Shown here: positions 45,225-52,973 of the stretch, one piece after another
Position numbering within the stretch: position 1 is the stretch's first letter
Layout: each line of letters starts with the position of its first letter
NCBI RefSeq assembly: GCF_013426895.1
Contig: NZ_AP023174.1
Span: forward strand, 3,038,001-3,102,000
Length of the DNA stretch: 64,000 nt
Reading direction: 5' to 3'
DNA from: Paraburkholderia largidicola
Lineage (GTDB): Bacteria > Pseudomonadota > Gammaproteobacteria > Burkholderiales > Burkholderiaceae
The notes under the pieces: generated by a model
What the model was told of the DNA's origin: nothing
The model's database searches: none
The model's input: the letters and a program-made list of their open reading frames with translations, nothing else
Translations under genes and position numbers: made by a program

Positions 45225-46367
45225 CTATGCCTTGCGCGTGACTTCGCCGTCGCGCGCCACCAGCGTGGCCGCGACGATGTCGTCCGCGAGATCGATATTG
45301 AGTGCGCCTTCCTTCGTGACGATCAGCTTCATGAAGTCGAGCAGATTGCGGGCGTACAGTGCCGAGGCGTCCGACGCGACCATCGACGCGAGGTTCGTAT
45401 ACCCCGCGATCGTCACGCCATGCTTGACGACGACCTTGTCGGCCTCCGTCAGCGGGCAGTTGCCGCCCCGCTGGCCTTCGTATTCGGGCCCGCGTCCCGC
45501 GGCAAGGTCGATGAGAACCGTACCCGGTTTCATGGCCTGCACGGTTTCGACGGAGATCAGCGTCGGCGCGGGGCGCCCAGGAATCAGCGCGGTGGAGATC
45601 ACGATATCGGCCTGCTTCGCCCGCTCGTGAACCAGCGCCGACTGGCGAGTGAGCCACGACGGCGGCATCGGCCGGGCGTAGCCGCCGACGCCTTCGGCCG
45701 CTTCGCGTTCCTCATCGGTTTCGTAAGGCACGTCGAGAAATTTGCCGCCGAGCGATTCGATCTGCTCCTTCACGGCAGGACGCACGTCCGACGCTTCGAT
45801 CACGGCGCCAAGGCGCTTCGCGGTCGCGATCGCCTGCAGGCCTGCGACGCCCGCGCCGAGAATCAGCACGCGCGCGGCTTTCACGGTGCCTGCCGCCGTC
45901 ATCAGCATCGGCATGAAGCGCGGGTAAAGATCGGCGGCGAGCAACACCGCTTTGTAGCCCGCAATGTTGGCTTGAGACGACAGTACGTCGAGGCTTTGCG
46001 CACGTGTGGTGCGCGGCGCGGCTTCGAGCGCGAACGCAGTTATTCCCGCGGCTGCAAGCTTTGATGCGTTCTCGACATTAAACGGCTCCAGCATGCCGAC
46101 CAGCACCGCACCGCGTTTAAGAAGCGGGAGTTCTGAATCGGTGGGGCTTTGAACCTTGAGAACGATCTCTGCGCCGAACGCGGTCGGCGCATCGACGAGT
46201 TCTGCGCCCGCAGCTGCGTACGCGTCGTCCAGATAGCTCGCGGCCGTTCCTGCGCCGCTCTGTACGGTAACCCTGTGGCCCTGCGACACGTACTTCTTGA
46301 CCGTCTCGGGCGTCGCGGCGACGCGTGTTTCGTACGGCCGCGTCTCGGCTGGCACTCCGATGTGCAT
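45225..46367 (-). CDS. pntA: NAD(P) transhydrogenase subunit alpha, soluble NAD-binding part (PntAa)
   Basis: A 380-aa dI subunit (alanine dehydrogenase/PNT family) that binds NAD(H). MHIGVPAETRPYETRVAATPETVKKY opens the PNT N-terminal domain. The Rossmann fold has RVLILGAGVAGLQAIATAKRLGAVIEASDVRP, and CPLTEADKVV follows near the C-terminus. Start at ATG 46365-46367 with GAGGAGGATT ahead, a strong site. First gene of pntA-pntAB-pntB on the minus strand. Confidence 0.93.
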   Translation of the reverse strand: MHIGVPAETRPYETRVAATPETVKKYVSQGHRVTVQSGAGTAASYLDDAYAAAGAELVDAPTAFGAEIVLKVQSPTDSELPLLKRGAVLVGMLEPFNVENASKLAAAGITAFALEAAPRTTRAQSLDVLSSQANIAGYKAVLLAADLYPRFMPMLMTAAGTVKAARVLILGAGVAGLQAIATAKRLGAVIEASDVRPAVKEQIESLGGKFLDVPYETDEEREAAEGVGGYARPMPPSWLTRQSALVHERAKQADIVISTALIPGRPAPTLISVETVQAMKPGTVLIDLAAGRGPEYEGQRGGNCPLTEADKVVVKHGVTIAGYTNLASMVASDASALYARNLLDFMKLIVTKEGALNIDLADDIVAATLVARDGEVTRKA

Positions 46368-46655
46368 CGTGAATCCTCCTCGACCATCCTGTTATGAAAA
46401 TCTGGAATCGCCGACGAGGGGCAACGCCGGCAATGCAAAAGGCAAGTGCAACGGCTACGCACGGCTGGGGCTTCAGCCACGATGTCCACTTTAACCGAAG
46501 TCCAGGGGCAGATCGAAATTGGTATCGATCCCGGTATTCAGGAACACGATCCTTATGTCTTTCCGTGCCTTTTGCATCGATATGTGCTAGTGCGAGGCGG
46601 TCCGTTCTCCGCCGGCGCCGGCAAGCCCGGGCCATAAACGGTAAAATGCCGTCCC

Positions 46656-47153
46656 ATGAAACCGGAAACCTGGGCTCCGCATGTCACGGTGGCGGCTGTC
46701 GTCGAACGCGATGGGCGCTTCCTGCTGGTCGAAGAACATACGCCCGCCGGGCTGCGTCTGAACCAGCCCGCCGGCCATCTGGAAGCAGGCGAGACGCTGA
46801 CGCAGGCCGTCATCCGCGAAACGCTCGAAGAGACGGCGCAGTCATTCGCGCCCGCAGCGCTGGTTGGCGTCTATATGACGCATTTCAGCCGGCCCGACAC
46901 CGTGGATGGTCCGCAAGACGGCGTCACGTATCTGCGCTTCACGTATTGCGGCTCGACGGACGGCGAACCTTCAGAGGCCCGTGCGCTCGATCCCGATATC
47001 GTGCGCACCGTCTGGATGAGCGCCGACGAACTGCGCGCGTGCCCCGAGCGGCATCGCACGCCGCTCGTGATGCAATGTATCGACGACTACCTCGCCGGCC
47101 GGCGTTTCCCGCTCGACTTCGTGCAAACGCATTCGGTCGGGCCCTCCCGATAG
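46656..47153 (+). CDS. nudJ: Nudix hydrolase (NudJ-like)
   Basis: A 165-aa Nudix phosphatase. The Nudix box reads [23 protein letters not shown]; the last Gly of the consensus is Gln here. Close linkage to mnmA, 43 bp downstream, matches E. coli nudJ-mnmA, and NudJ hydrolyses thiamine pyrimidine and isoprenyl diphosphates there. Substrate here is inference from context. The 288-bp gap upstream to divergent pntA holds no other gene. Confidence 0.85.
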   Translation: MKPETWAPHVTVAAVVERDGRFLLVEEHTPAGLRLNQPAGHLEAGETLTQAVIRETLEETAQSFAPAALVGVYMTHFSRPDTVDGPQDGVTYLRFTYCGSTDGEPSEARALDPDIVRTVWMSADELRACPERHRTPLVMQCIDDYLAGRRFPLDFVQTHSVGPSR

Positions 47154-47196
47154 AACGCGTGCTTCGGCACGACACAGAGCAGTCAGGCAGAGTCAC

Positions 47197-48348
47197 ATGA
47201 GCAAACAGAAAGTGGTGGTAGGCATGTCGGGCGGCGTCGATTCGTCGGTCACGGCGTGGCTGCTGAAGGAACAGGGTTACGACGTGGTCGGCCTGTTCAT
47301 GAAGAACTGGGAAGACGACGACGACAGCGAATACTGTTCGACGCGTCAGGACTGGATCGACGTCGTCTCGGTCGCGGACCTGATCGGCATCGACGTCGAG
47401 GCGGTCAACTTCGCGGCCGAATACAAGGACCGCGTGTTCGCCGAATTCCTGCGCGAGTATTCGGCGGGCCGCACGCCGAACCCGGACGTGCTGTGCAATG
47501 CCGAGATCAAGTTCAAGGCGTTCCTCGATCACGCGATGTCGCTCGGCGCGGAAACCATCGCGACGGGCCACTATGCGCGCGTGCGCGAAATCGACGGCCG
47601 TTTCGAGCTGCTGAAGGCCTTCGATCACACCAAGGACCAGTCGTACTTCCTGCATCGCCTGAACCAGGCGCAACTGTCGAAGACGCTGTTCCCGCTCGGC
47701 GAAATCCCCAAGACCAAGGTGCGCGAGATTGCCGAGCAGATCGGCCTGCCGAACGCGAAGAAAAAGGATTCGACGGGCATCTGCTTTATCGGCGAGCGGC
47801 CGTTCCGCGACTTCCTGAACCGCTATCTGCCGACCAAACCCGGCCCGATGAAGACCACCGAAGGCAAGACGGTCGGCGAGCACATCGGCCTCGCGTTCTA
47901 TACGTTCGGGCAACGCAAGGGCATTGGCCTGGGCGGCAGCAAGGACGGTAGCGGCGAGCCGTGGTTCGTCGCGGGCAAGGACATCGCGTCGAACACGCTG
48001 TATGTCGCGCAGGGCCACGATCACCCGTGGCTGCTGAGCCATACGCTGACGGCGGGCAACACGAGCTGGGTCGCGGGCCACGCGCCCGAGGAAGGCCATG
48101 CGTGCGCGGCGAAGACGCGCTATCGCCAGGCCGATGCAGCATGCACGTTCGGGGCTGCCGACGGCGCCGACAAGAACGCGCTCTTTTCCCTTCATTTCAC
48201 CGACGCCCAATGGGCTGTCACACCGGGGCAATCGGCCGTGCTCTACGATGGCGACGTGTGCCTCGGCGGCGGCATCATCGAACACGCGGCTACGGCTCAA
48301 CCCGTCGTCCGCCAGCCTCAGAAGGCGGCGCTGCTGACCGCGCGCTGA
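47197..48348 (+). CDS. mnmA: tRNA-specific 2-thiouridylase MnmA
   Basis: A 383-aa enzyme that thiolates U34 of tRNAs for Lys, Glu and Gln, taking sulfur through a persulfide relay. The PP-loop GMSGGVDSS is at residues 9-17. The catalytic cysteines are Cys100 in [12 protein letters not shown] and Cys196 in [13 protein letters not shown]. Start at ATG 47197. Downstream there is a hairpin and then ~300 bp before the next gene. Confidence 0.95.
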   Translation: MSKQKVVVGMSGGVDSSVTAWLLKEQGYDVVGLFMKNWEDDDDSEYCSTRQDWIDVVSVADLIGIDVEAVNFAAEYKDRVFAEFLREYSAGRTPNPDVLCNAEIKFKAFLDHAMSLGAETIATGHYARVREIDGRFELLKAFDHTKDQSYFLHRLNQAQLSKTLFPLGEIPKTKVREIAEQIGLPNAKKKDSTGICFIGERPFRDFLNRYLPTKPGPMKTTEGKTVGEHIGLAFYTFGQRKGIGLGGSKDGSGEPWFVAGKDIASNTLYVAQGHDHPWLLSHTLTAGNTSWVAGHAPEEGHACAAKTRYRQADAACTFGAADGADKNALFSLHFTDAQWAVTPGQSAVLYDGDVCLGGGIIEHAATAQPVVRQPQKAALLTAR

Positions 48349-48357
48349 GCCTTGCCG

Positions 48358-48395
48358 GGAAAGCCTCGCGGACACCTTCCGCGAGCTTTTCCCGC
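48358..48395 (+). terminator. Possible terminator of mnmA
   Basis: CTCGCGG (48365-48371) and CCGCGAG (48379-48385) form a 7-bp stem with a 7-nt loop, extended by flanking GGGAAAG / CTTTTCCC. Only a short T-run follows. Confidence 0.4.
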
Positions 48396-48645
48396 CGACA
48401 TCGCTGCACTGATTCCCGCTTCGTTGTATCTTCCGGGCGACGGTTGTCCTGCCGCCCGCGTTTCGGCGCGCTGACGGTTCGCTTCATGTTCCGTCAAACA
48501 GGCCGTTAACTGGGCAAGAACAACCCGCCGTACCGTTTCGCAGCGCGATCCATCCCCACGGACGCCCGCTGTTTTCACGAGAAGACCCCGACGCAACCGG
48601 CGCCGGATGCTTCCGCTGCGAGGAATTCACCGCAATGGAGTTGTC

Positions 48646-50256
48646 ATGTTTTCTCGACGTTATCTGGCGATGTGGGGTGCCATCCTGCTGCTGGCGGCCT
48701 GCGCCGCGCTCGCGGCAACCGGTCACATCGCATGGCTGTGGATCATCGTGCCCGTGCTGCTGGTCGCGCTCGGCGCCTACGATCTGACGCAGGAGCGCCA
48801 CGCGATCCTGCGCAACTATCCGCTGTGGGGGCATTTCCGCTTCCTGTTCGAGTTCATCCGGCCTGAGATCCGCCAGTATTTCGTCGAAGACGACACCGAA
48901 GAAAAGCCGTTCTCGCGTGCGCAACGCAGCATCGTCTATCAGCGCGCGAAGAATGAAGTGGACAGCCGTCCTTACGGCACGGAAATCGACGTGAAGGCGA
49001 CGGGCCACGAATTCATCAGCCATTCGCTCGTGCCGACCAAGCTCGACGGCCACGACTTTCGTGTCGTGGTCGGGGCGAACCGCGCGCAGCCGTATTCGAT
49101 GTCGATCTTCAACATCTCCGCGATGAGCTTCGGCTCGCTGTCGGCGAACGCGATTATGGCGCTGAACCTCGGCGCGAAGAAAGGCAACTTCGCGCACGAC
49201 ACGGGCGAAGGCTCGATGTCGAAGTATCACCGCGAGCATGGCGGCGACATCATCTGGGAAATCGCATCGGGCTACTTCGGCTGCCGCAACGACGACGGCA
49301 CGTTCAACGCCGACAAGTTCGCGAAGCAGGCCAGCGAGCCGCAAGTGAAGATGATCGAGGTAAAGCTGTCGCAAGGTGCGAAGCCGGGCCACGGTGGCGT
49401 GTTGCCCGCCGCGAAGATCACGCCCGAAATCTCCGAAACACGCGGCGTGCCGATGGGCCGCGATTGCATCTCGCCCGCCACGCACTCGGAGTTTTCGACG
49501 CCGCGCGAACTGCTCGAATTCGTCGAGCGTCTGCGCAACCTGTCGGGCGGCAAGCCAACGGGCTTCAAGCTGTGCATCGGGCATCCGTGGGAATTCTTCG
49601 GCATCGCCAAGGCAATGCTGGAAACGGGCATCCTGCCGGACTTCATCGTCGTCGACGGCGCGGAAGGCGGCACGGGCGCGGCGCCGCTCGAATTCACCGA
49701 TCACATCGGCGTGCCGCTGCAGGAAGGGCTGCTGCTCGTGCACAACACGTTAGTTGGCGTCGGCTTGCGCGACAAGATTCGCATTGGCGCGAGCGGCAAG
49801 ATGATTACGGCTTTCGATATCGCGAAGACGCTGGCGATCGGCGCTGACTGGGTGAATGCCGCGCGCGGGTTCATGTTCGCGGTTGGGTGTATTCAGGCGC
49901 AGACGTGTCATACGGGTCGTTGCCCGACGGGTGTTGCGACGCAGGACCCTGTGCGCCAGCGGGCGCTGATCGTTACCGACAAGTCGGACCGCGTGTTCAA
50001 CTTTCATCACAACACGCTGCATGCGTTGCAGGAGATCGTTCAGGCTGCTGGCCTGCGGCATCCTGCTGATCTGCGTGCGCACCATATCGTGCGGCGGGTG
50101 TCGTCGTATGAGGTGCGGTTGATGTCGGATCTGCTGAAGTATCTCGAACCTGGCGATTTGCTGGTGGGGCAGTATCGTTATACGTTGTATGAGAAATGGT
50201 GGCCCGTGGCGCGGAGTGATTCGTTTGCGCCGGAACTCGAGTCGGCCACTGCGTAA
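48646..50256 (+). CDS. FMN-binding glutamate synthase family protein with N-terminal membrane segments
   Basis: A 536-aa protein with two hydrophobic helices at residues ~8-50 (YLAMWGAILLLAACAALAATGHIAWLWIIVPVLLVALG), then the FMN barrel of glutamate synthase (ISAMSFGSLSANAIMALN, GEGSMSKYHREHGGDIIWEI, KPGHGGVLPAAKIT, DGAEGGTGAAP, CQAQ-type cluster region CIQAQTCHTGRCPTGVATQ). It lacks the glutamine amidotransferase domain and any GltD partner, so its ammonia source and product are unknown. Start at ATG 48646 with GGAG 6-9 nt before it. After ~49740 third positions shift from C/G to T/G while the frame continues; repeat copy D begins 80 bp past the stop. Confidence 0.85.
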   Translation: MFSRRYLAMWGAILLLAACAALAATGHIAWLWIIVPVLLVALGAYDLTQERHAILRNYPLWGHFRFLFEFIRPEIRQYFVEDDTEEKPFSRAQRSIVYQRAKNEVDSRPYGTEIDVKATGHEFISHSLVPTKLDGHDFRVVVGANRAQPYSMSIFNISAMSFGSLSANAIMALNLGAKKGNFAHDTGEGSMSKYHREHGGDIIWEIASGYFGCRNDDGTFNADKFAKQASEPQVKMIEVKLSQGAKPGHGGVLPAAKITPEISETRGVPMGRDCISPATHSEFSTPRELLEFVERLRNLSGGKPTGFKLCIGHPWEFFGIAKAMLETGILPDFIVVDGAEGGTGAAPLEFTDHIGVPLQEGLLLVHNTLVGVGLRDKIRIGASGKMITAFDIAKTLAIGADWVNAARGFMFAVGCIQAQTCHTGRCPTGVATQDPVRQRALIVTDKSDRVFNFHHNTLHALQEIVQAAGLRHPADLRAHHIVRRVSSYEVRLMSDLLKYLEPGDLLVGQYRYTLYEKWWPVARSDSFAPELESATA

Positions 50257-50336
50257 TGCTGGTTTTTTAGCGGGCATCCCGCGAGTTGGTTCTGGTTTGC
50301 TAGTGTCGCACTTTGGGCCGCTTCGGGTTTTGTGGC

Positions 50337-50986
50337 GGCATCCGCGTGATGTTATTGGTTCGCATGCGTTGCCCCTGTGCGGGGCGGCACCTACTTTTCT
50401 TTGCCGCCGCAAAGAAAAGTAGGCAAAAGAAAGCGGCTCACACCGCCAGTCCTTGTTCCTGCCTGAGGGCCCCCAAAGGGTCTTACACTTCACGCGTCAA
50501 CCACGTGACCGACGTTCGTTGCCAGCGCTCTTGCGGTGCGCCTCACCCTCTTCACGCTCCCGCGCTACAGCACGCCGGCCCAGACAGTCCTCCGCCGCCC
50601 AGGTGGCAAACTGTGTGTAGGCCGTAGTGCTCCACACGCCTCACTTCGGACCGATAGCACACGCGTCCCACCTGTAAGAGCGCTTACTTACACGACGCGA
50701 CAACCTACACAGAGTTTGCCACCTGGGCGGCACATACCATTCGCTGCCGCGCACCGTTGTACGGGTGCCTGAAGCGGGTGATGCGATTGTTCGAAGCGCT
50801 GGCAACGAGCATCGGCGAGGGCACTGCCGTGTGAAGCGCGGGGACGTTGGGGGCCCGTGGATAAACACACGGGCTGGCGGTGTGAGCCGCTTTCTTTTGC
50901 CTACTTTTCTTTGCGGCGGCAAAGAAAAGTAGGTGCCGCCCCGCACAGGGGCAACGCTTGCGAACCAATAACATCACGCGGATGCC
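50337..50986 (-). repeat. Long palindromic-ended repeat element, copy D (orientation 2)
   Basis: 650 bp. Terminal hairpins at 50390-50423 and 50900-50933. Inner 21-bp inverted repeat at 50601-50621 / 50704-50724, 82-nt centre. Arms beta then alpha and a reversed centre, so the whole element is inverted relative to copies A and C. Its two borders match each other (GTGATGTTATTGGTTCGCA and inverse). It fills the gap between the convergent FMN protein and M48 protease genes. No conserved ORF. Confidence 0.9.
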
Positions 50987-51045
50987 AGCGCAAAGCAAAG
51001 CAAACCGAACTAAAACCGTCCACGCCTTGCGCAGCAAAAAAACCG

Positions 51046-51801
51046 TTACTGATTCGACGCGATGCGTTGCTGAATATGCTGCGCCCGCGCCGCCGACGCC
51101 GGATGCGAACTCAACATACTCGACTTCCCTCCATCGAGCTTCGCGAGTTTATTGAACGCGGTGACGAGACCAGCCGGGTTCTGGCCTTTCTTCTTCTGGA
51201 TATCGAACGAATAATCGTCCGCCGCCGATTCCTGCGACTGCGAGAACTGCGCGTTGATCAGCTTCTCGGAGAAATCCCCAAGTTGCGACGACGAGATCGC
51301 GGCCGTGATACCGCCCGTCGACGACGCCACCGACCGCACCGCCGACGTCGCATACGCGACCTGCATCGCTTTCTTCGTGTGGCCAAGCGCCACGTGACCC
51401 ATCTCATGACCGACGACGCCGCGCACTTCGTCGTCCGTCATCATGTCCATCAGACCGCTATAGACGCGCACGCAGCCGTTCGCCATCGCCCACGCGTTGA
51501 CGTCCTTCGTGATGTAGACCTTGTAGTTGACGGGCACGCCGTTGATATTGTCGCCAAGCTGCGCGGCAATCTTGTTCAGGCGCTTCGTGTACGGGCTGCC
51601 GGCGGGCGCAATCTTGTTTTCCGCGTCGAGCTGCGCGCAGGACTTGTCGGACAGTGTGCGCACGTCGGCATCGGTGAGGGACGCAGCCTGCACGGCCTGC
51701 GAGCCGGACTGAACGAGGCTATTGGGATCGAGGCTCACCCCCGAACAGGCAGCGAGCACACCGCACGCGGCGGCGGCGAGAGCAACGCGGATCGTTTTCA
51801 T
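51046..51801 (-). CDS. M48-family metalloprotease lipoprotein
   Basis: A 251-aa outer-membrane-type lipoprotein protease related to E. coli LoiP/YcaL/BepA. Lipobox LAAC in MKTIRVALAAAACGVLAACSG. Zinc motif HEMGH in GVVGHEMGHVALGH, with the third ligand Glu expected in SQSQESAADDYSFD. The M48 domain spans residues ~60-245; there is no TPR tail as in BepA. Start at ATG 51799-51801; the preceding frame is not homologous. Its 3' end faces repeat copy D. Confidence 0.9.
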   Translation of the reverse strand: MKTIRVALAAAACGVLAACSGVSLDPNSLVQSGSQAVQAASLTDADVRTLSDKSCAQLDAENKIAPAGSPYTKRLNKIAAQLGDNINGVPVNYKVYITKDVNAWAMANGCVRVYSGLMDMMTDDEVRGVVGHEMGHVALGHTKKAMQVAYATSAVRSVASSTGGITAAISSSQLGDFSEKLINAQFSQSQESAADDYSFDIQKKKGQNPAGLVTAFNKLAKLDGGKSSMLSSHPASAARAQHIQQRIASNQ

Positions 51802-51923
51802 GACGAACGTTCCCTTGACGATGTTATCGATGGTCGTGCGAGGGCGCCGTGCGCCCCGCCTGCTGCCGCGAACGAACGCAAACCCGCGCGCCGCGACGGC
51901 TTCATCCGGACAGACGCCCAAAG

Positions 51924-51952
51924 AAAAAGCGCCTGACAGGCAGGCGCTTTTT
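51924..51952 (-). terminator. Terminator between GST and M48 protease genes
   Basis: AAAAAGCGCCTG (51924-51935) and CAGGCGCTTTTT (51941-51952) form a 12-bp stem with a 5-nt loop and A/T tails on both sides. On the minus strand it follows the GST stop by ~110 nt. Confidence 0.8.
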
Positions 51953-52063
51953 TAACATATCGAAAGGTCTTTTCGTGGAAAACGAAAGCTTCCTTAACAC
52001 TCCGTCACTCGCATGCGACATTCACGCGGCGTTTCCATGCGCGATGAATCGCTGGGCCACGGA

Positions 52064-52672
52064 TCACGTCAATACAGTGTCGATGAACGACTGACGCTGC
52101 GACAGCTTCTGATAGTGCTTGTCGAGATTCGGATGCTGTTCGCGCCAGTTCAATTGCGGCATGCGGAAGTCGAGATAGCCCAGCGCGCAGCCGACGGCCA
52201 CGTCGGCGAGCGTGTAGTGATTGCCCGCGCACCACGCCTTCGCGGCGAGCCCTTGCGCCATCGCGATCAGGCCGTCGTCGATCTTGTGACGCTGGCGCGC
52301 AATCCACGATTTGCTGCGATGCGCTTCTTCACGCAGCACGCCTTCGAGGCGGATCAGCACCGCGGCGTCCATGATGCCGTCCGCCAGCGCTTCCCAGCAG
52401 CGCACTTCGACGCGCTCGCGGCCCGACTGCGGCACGAGCTTGCACACGGGCGACAGCGTGTCGACGTATTCGCAGATCACGCGCGAGTCGAACACGGCCG
52501 CACCGTCTTCCATCACGAGACACGGCACCTTGCCGATCGGGTTGTACTCGTGGATGGCCGTGTCGTCGGCCCAGACGTTTTCGAGTTCGAGCTTGTAGTC
52601 GATTTTCTTTTCGGCGAGCACGATCCGCGCCTTGCGGACAAATGGGCTCGACAGCGAACCGATGAGTTTCAT
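52064..52672 (-). CDS. Glutathione S-transferase family protein
   Basis: A 202-aa cytosolic GST. Thioredoxin-like N-domain: MKLIGSLSSPFVRKARIVLAEKKIDY, with the glutathione-binding NPIGKVPCLVMEDGAAVFDSRVICEYVD. The helical C-domain contains HYTLADVAVGCALGYLDFR. It resembles the E. coli YibF group. Start at ATG 52670-52672 with AGGATGTA ahead. Stands alone; ends in the hairpin at 51924. Confidence 0.9.
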   Translation of the reverse strand: MKLIGSLSSPFVRKARIVLAEKKIDYKLELENVWADDTAIHEYNPIGKVPCLVMEDGAAVFDSRVICEYVDTLSPVCKLVPQSGRERVEVRCWEALADGIMDAAVLIRLEGVLREEAHRSKSWIARQRHKIDDGLIAMAQGLAAKAWCAGNHYTLADVAVGCALGYLDFRMPQLNWREQHPNLDKHYQKLSQRQSFIDTVLT

Positions 52673-52973
52673 TACATCCTGCCTTGGATTGAAATTGGGC
52701 GAAAGTATAAGTGCGCGGGCGCGCGCTGGAAGGTTTTCCGTGCGCTGCGCGCTGCGCTTCGCCCTGCCGGCGCGCCGGGTTGTAGACAGATTGCAACAAT
52801 GCCGGCCGCGGGCGGGACCGTCTACCTGGCCTGATAGCCAAGGCTCACGCGCGGCCAGGAGCCACCCGGAAGCGTTTCCCGTTGGGCGATACAATCGCAA
52901 CATTGCCGCGCGGCGAATGACCTTGCCTGCCGCGCCGCCCTCCACCACGCACGATGAACCGCCGACTGCACTC
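52673..52973. other. Intergenic region between divergent GST and pepP genes
   Basis: 301 bp, no supportable gene. AGTATA at 52705-52710 reads TATACT on the minus strand and could be the GST -10, 33 bp before its ATG. TACAAT at 52890-52895 could be a plus-strand -10 for pepP, ~79 bp ahead. Neither has a convincing -35. Confidence 0.4.

Noticed and set aside
43006..45630. 874-aa plus-strand open frame across repeat copy C and pntB
   Set aside because: It is the antisense shadow of pntB/pntAB joined to repeat sequence; Arg/His/Asp-rich and without homology.
44836..46367. pntA split into two genes as a possible frameshift
   Set aside because: Separate PntAa and PntAb polypeptides with their own starts are the normal arrangement in many bacteria.
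32625..50946. Short ORFs reading FAYFSLRRQRKVGAAPHR at all four repeats, on both strands
   Set aside because: They are translations of the palindromic ends, appear on either strand and in any orientation, have no consistent start or length, and cannot all be genes.
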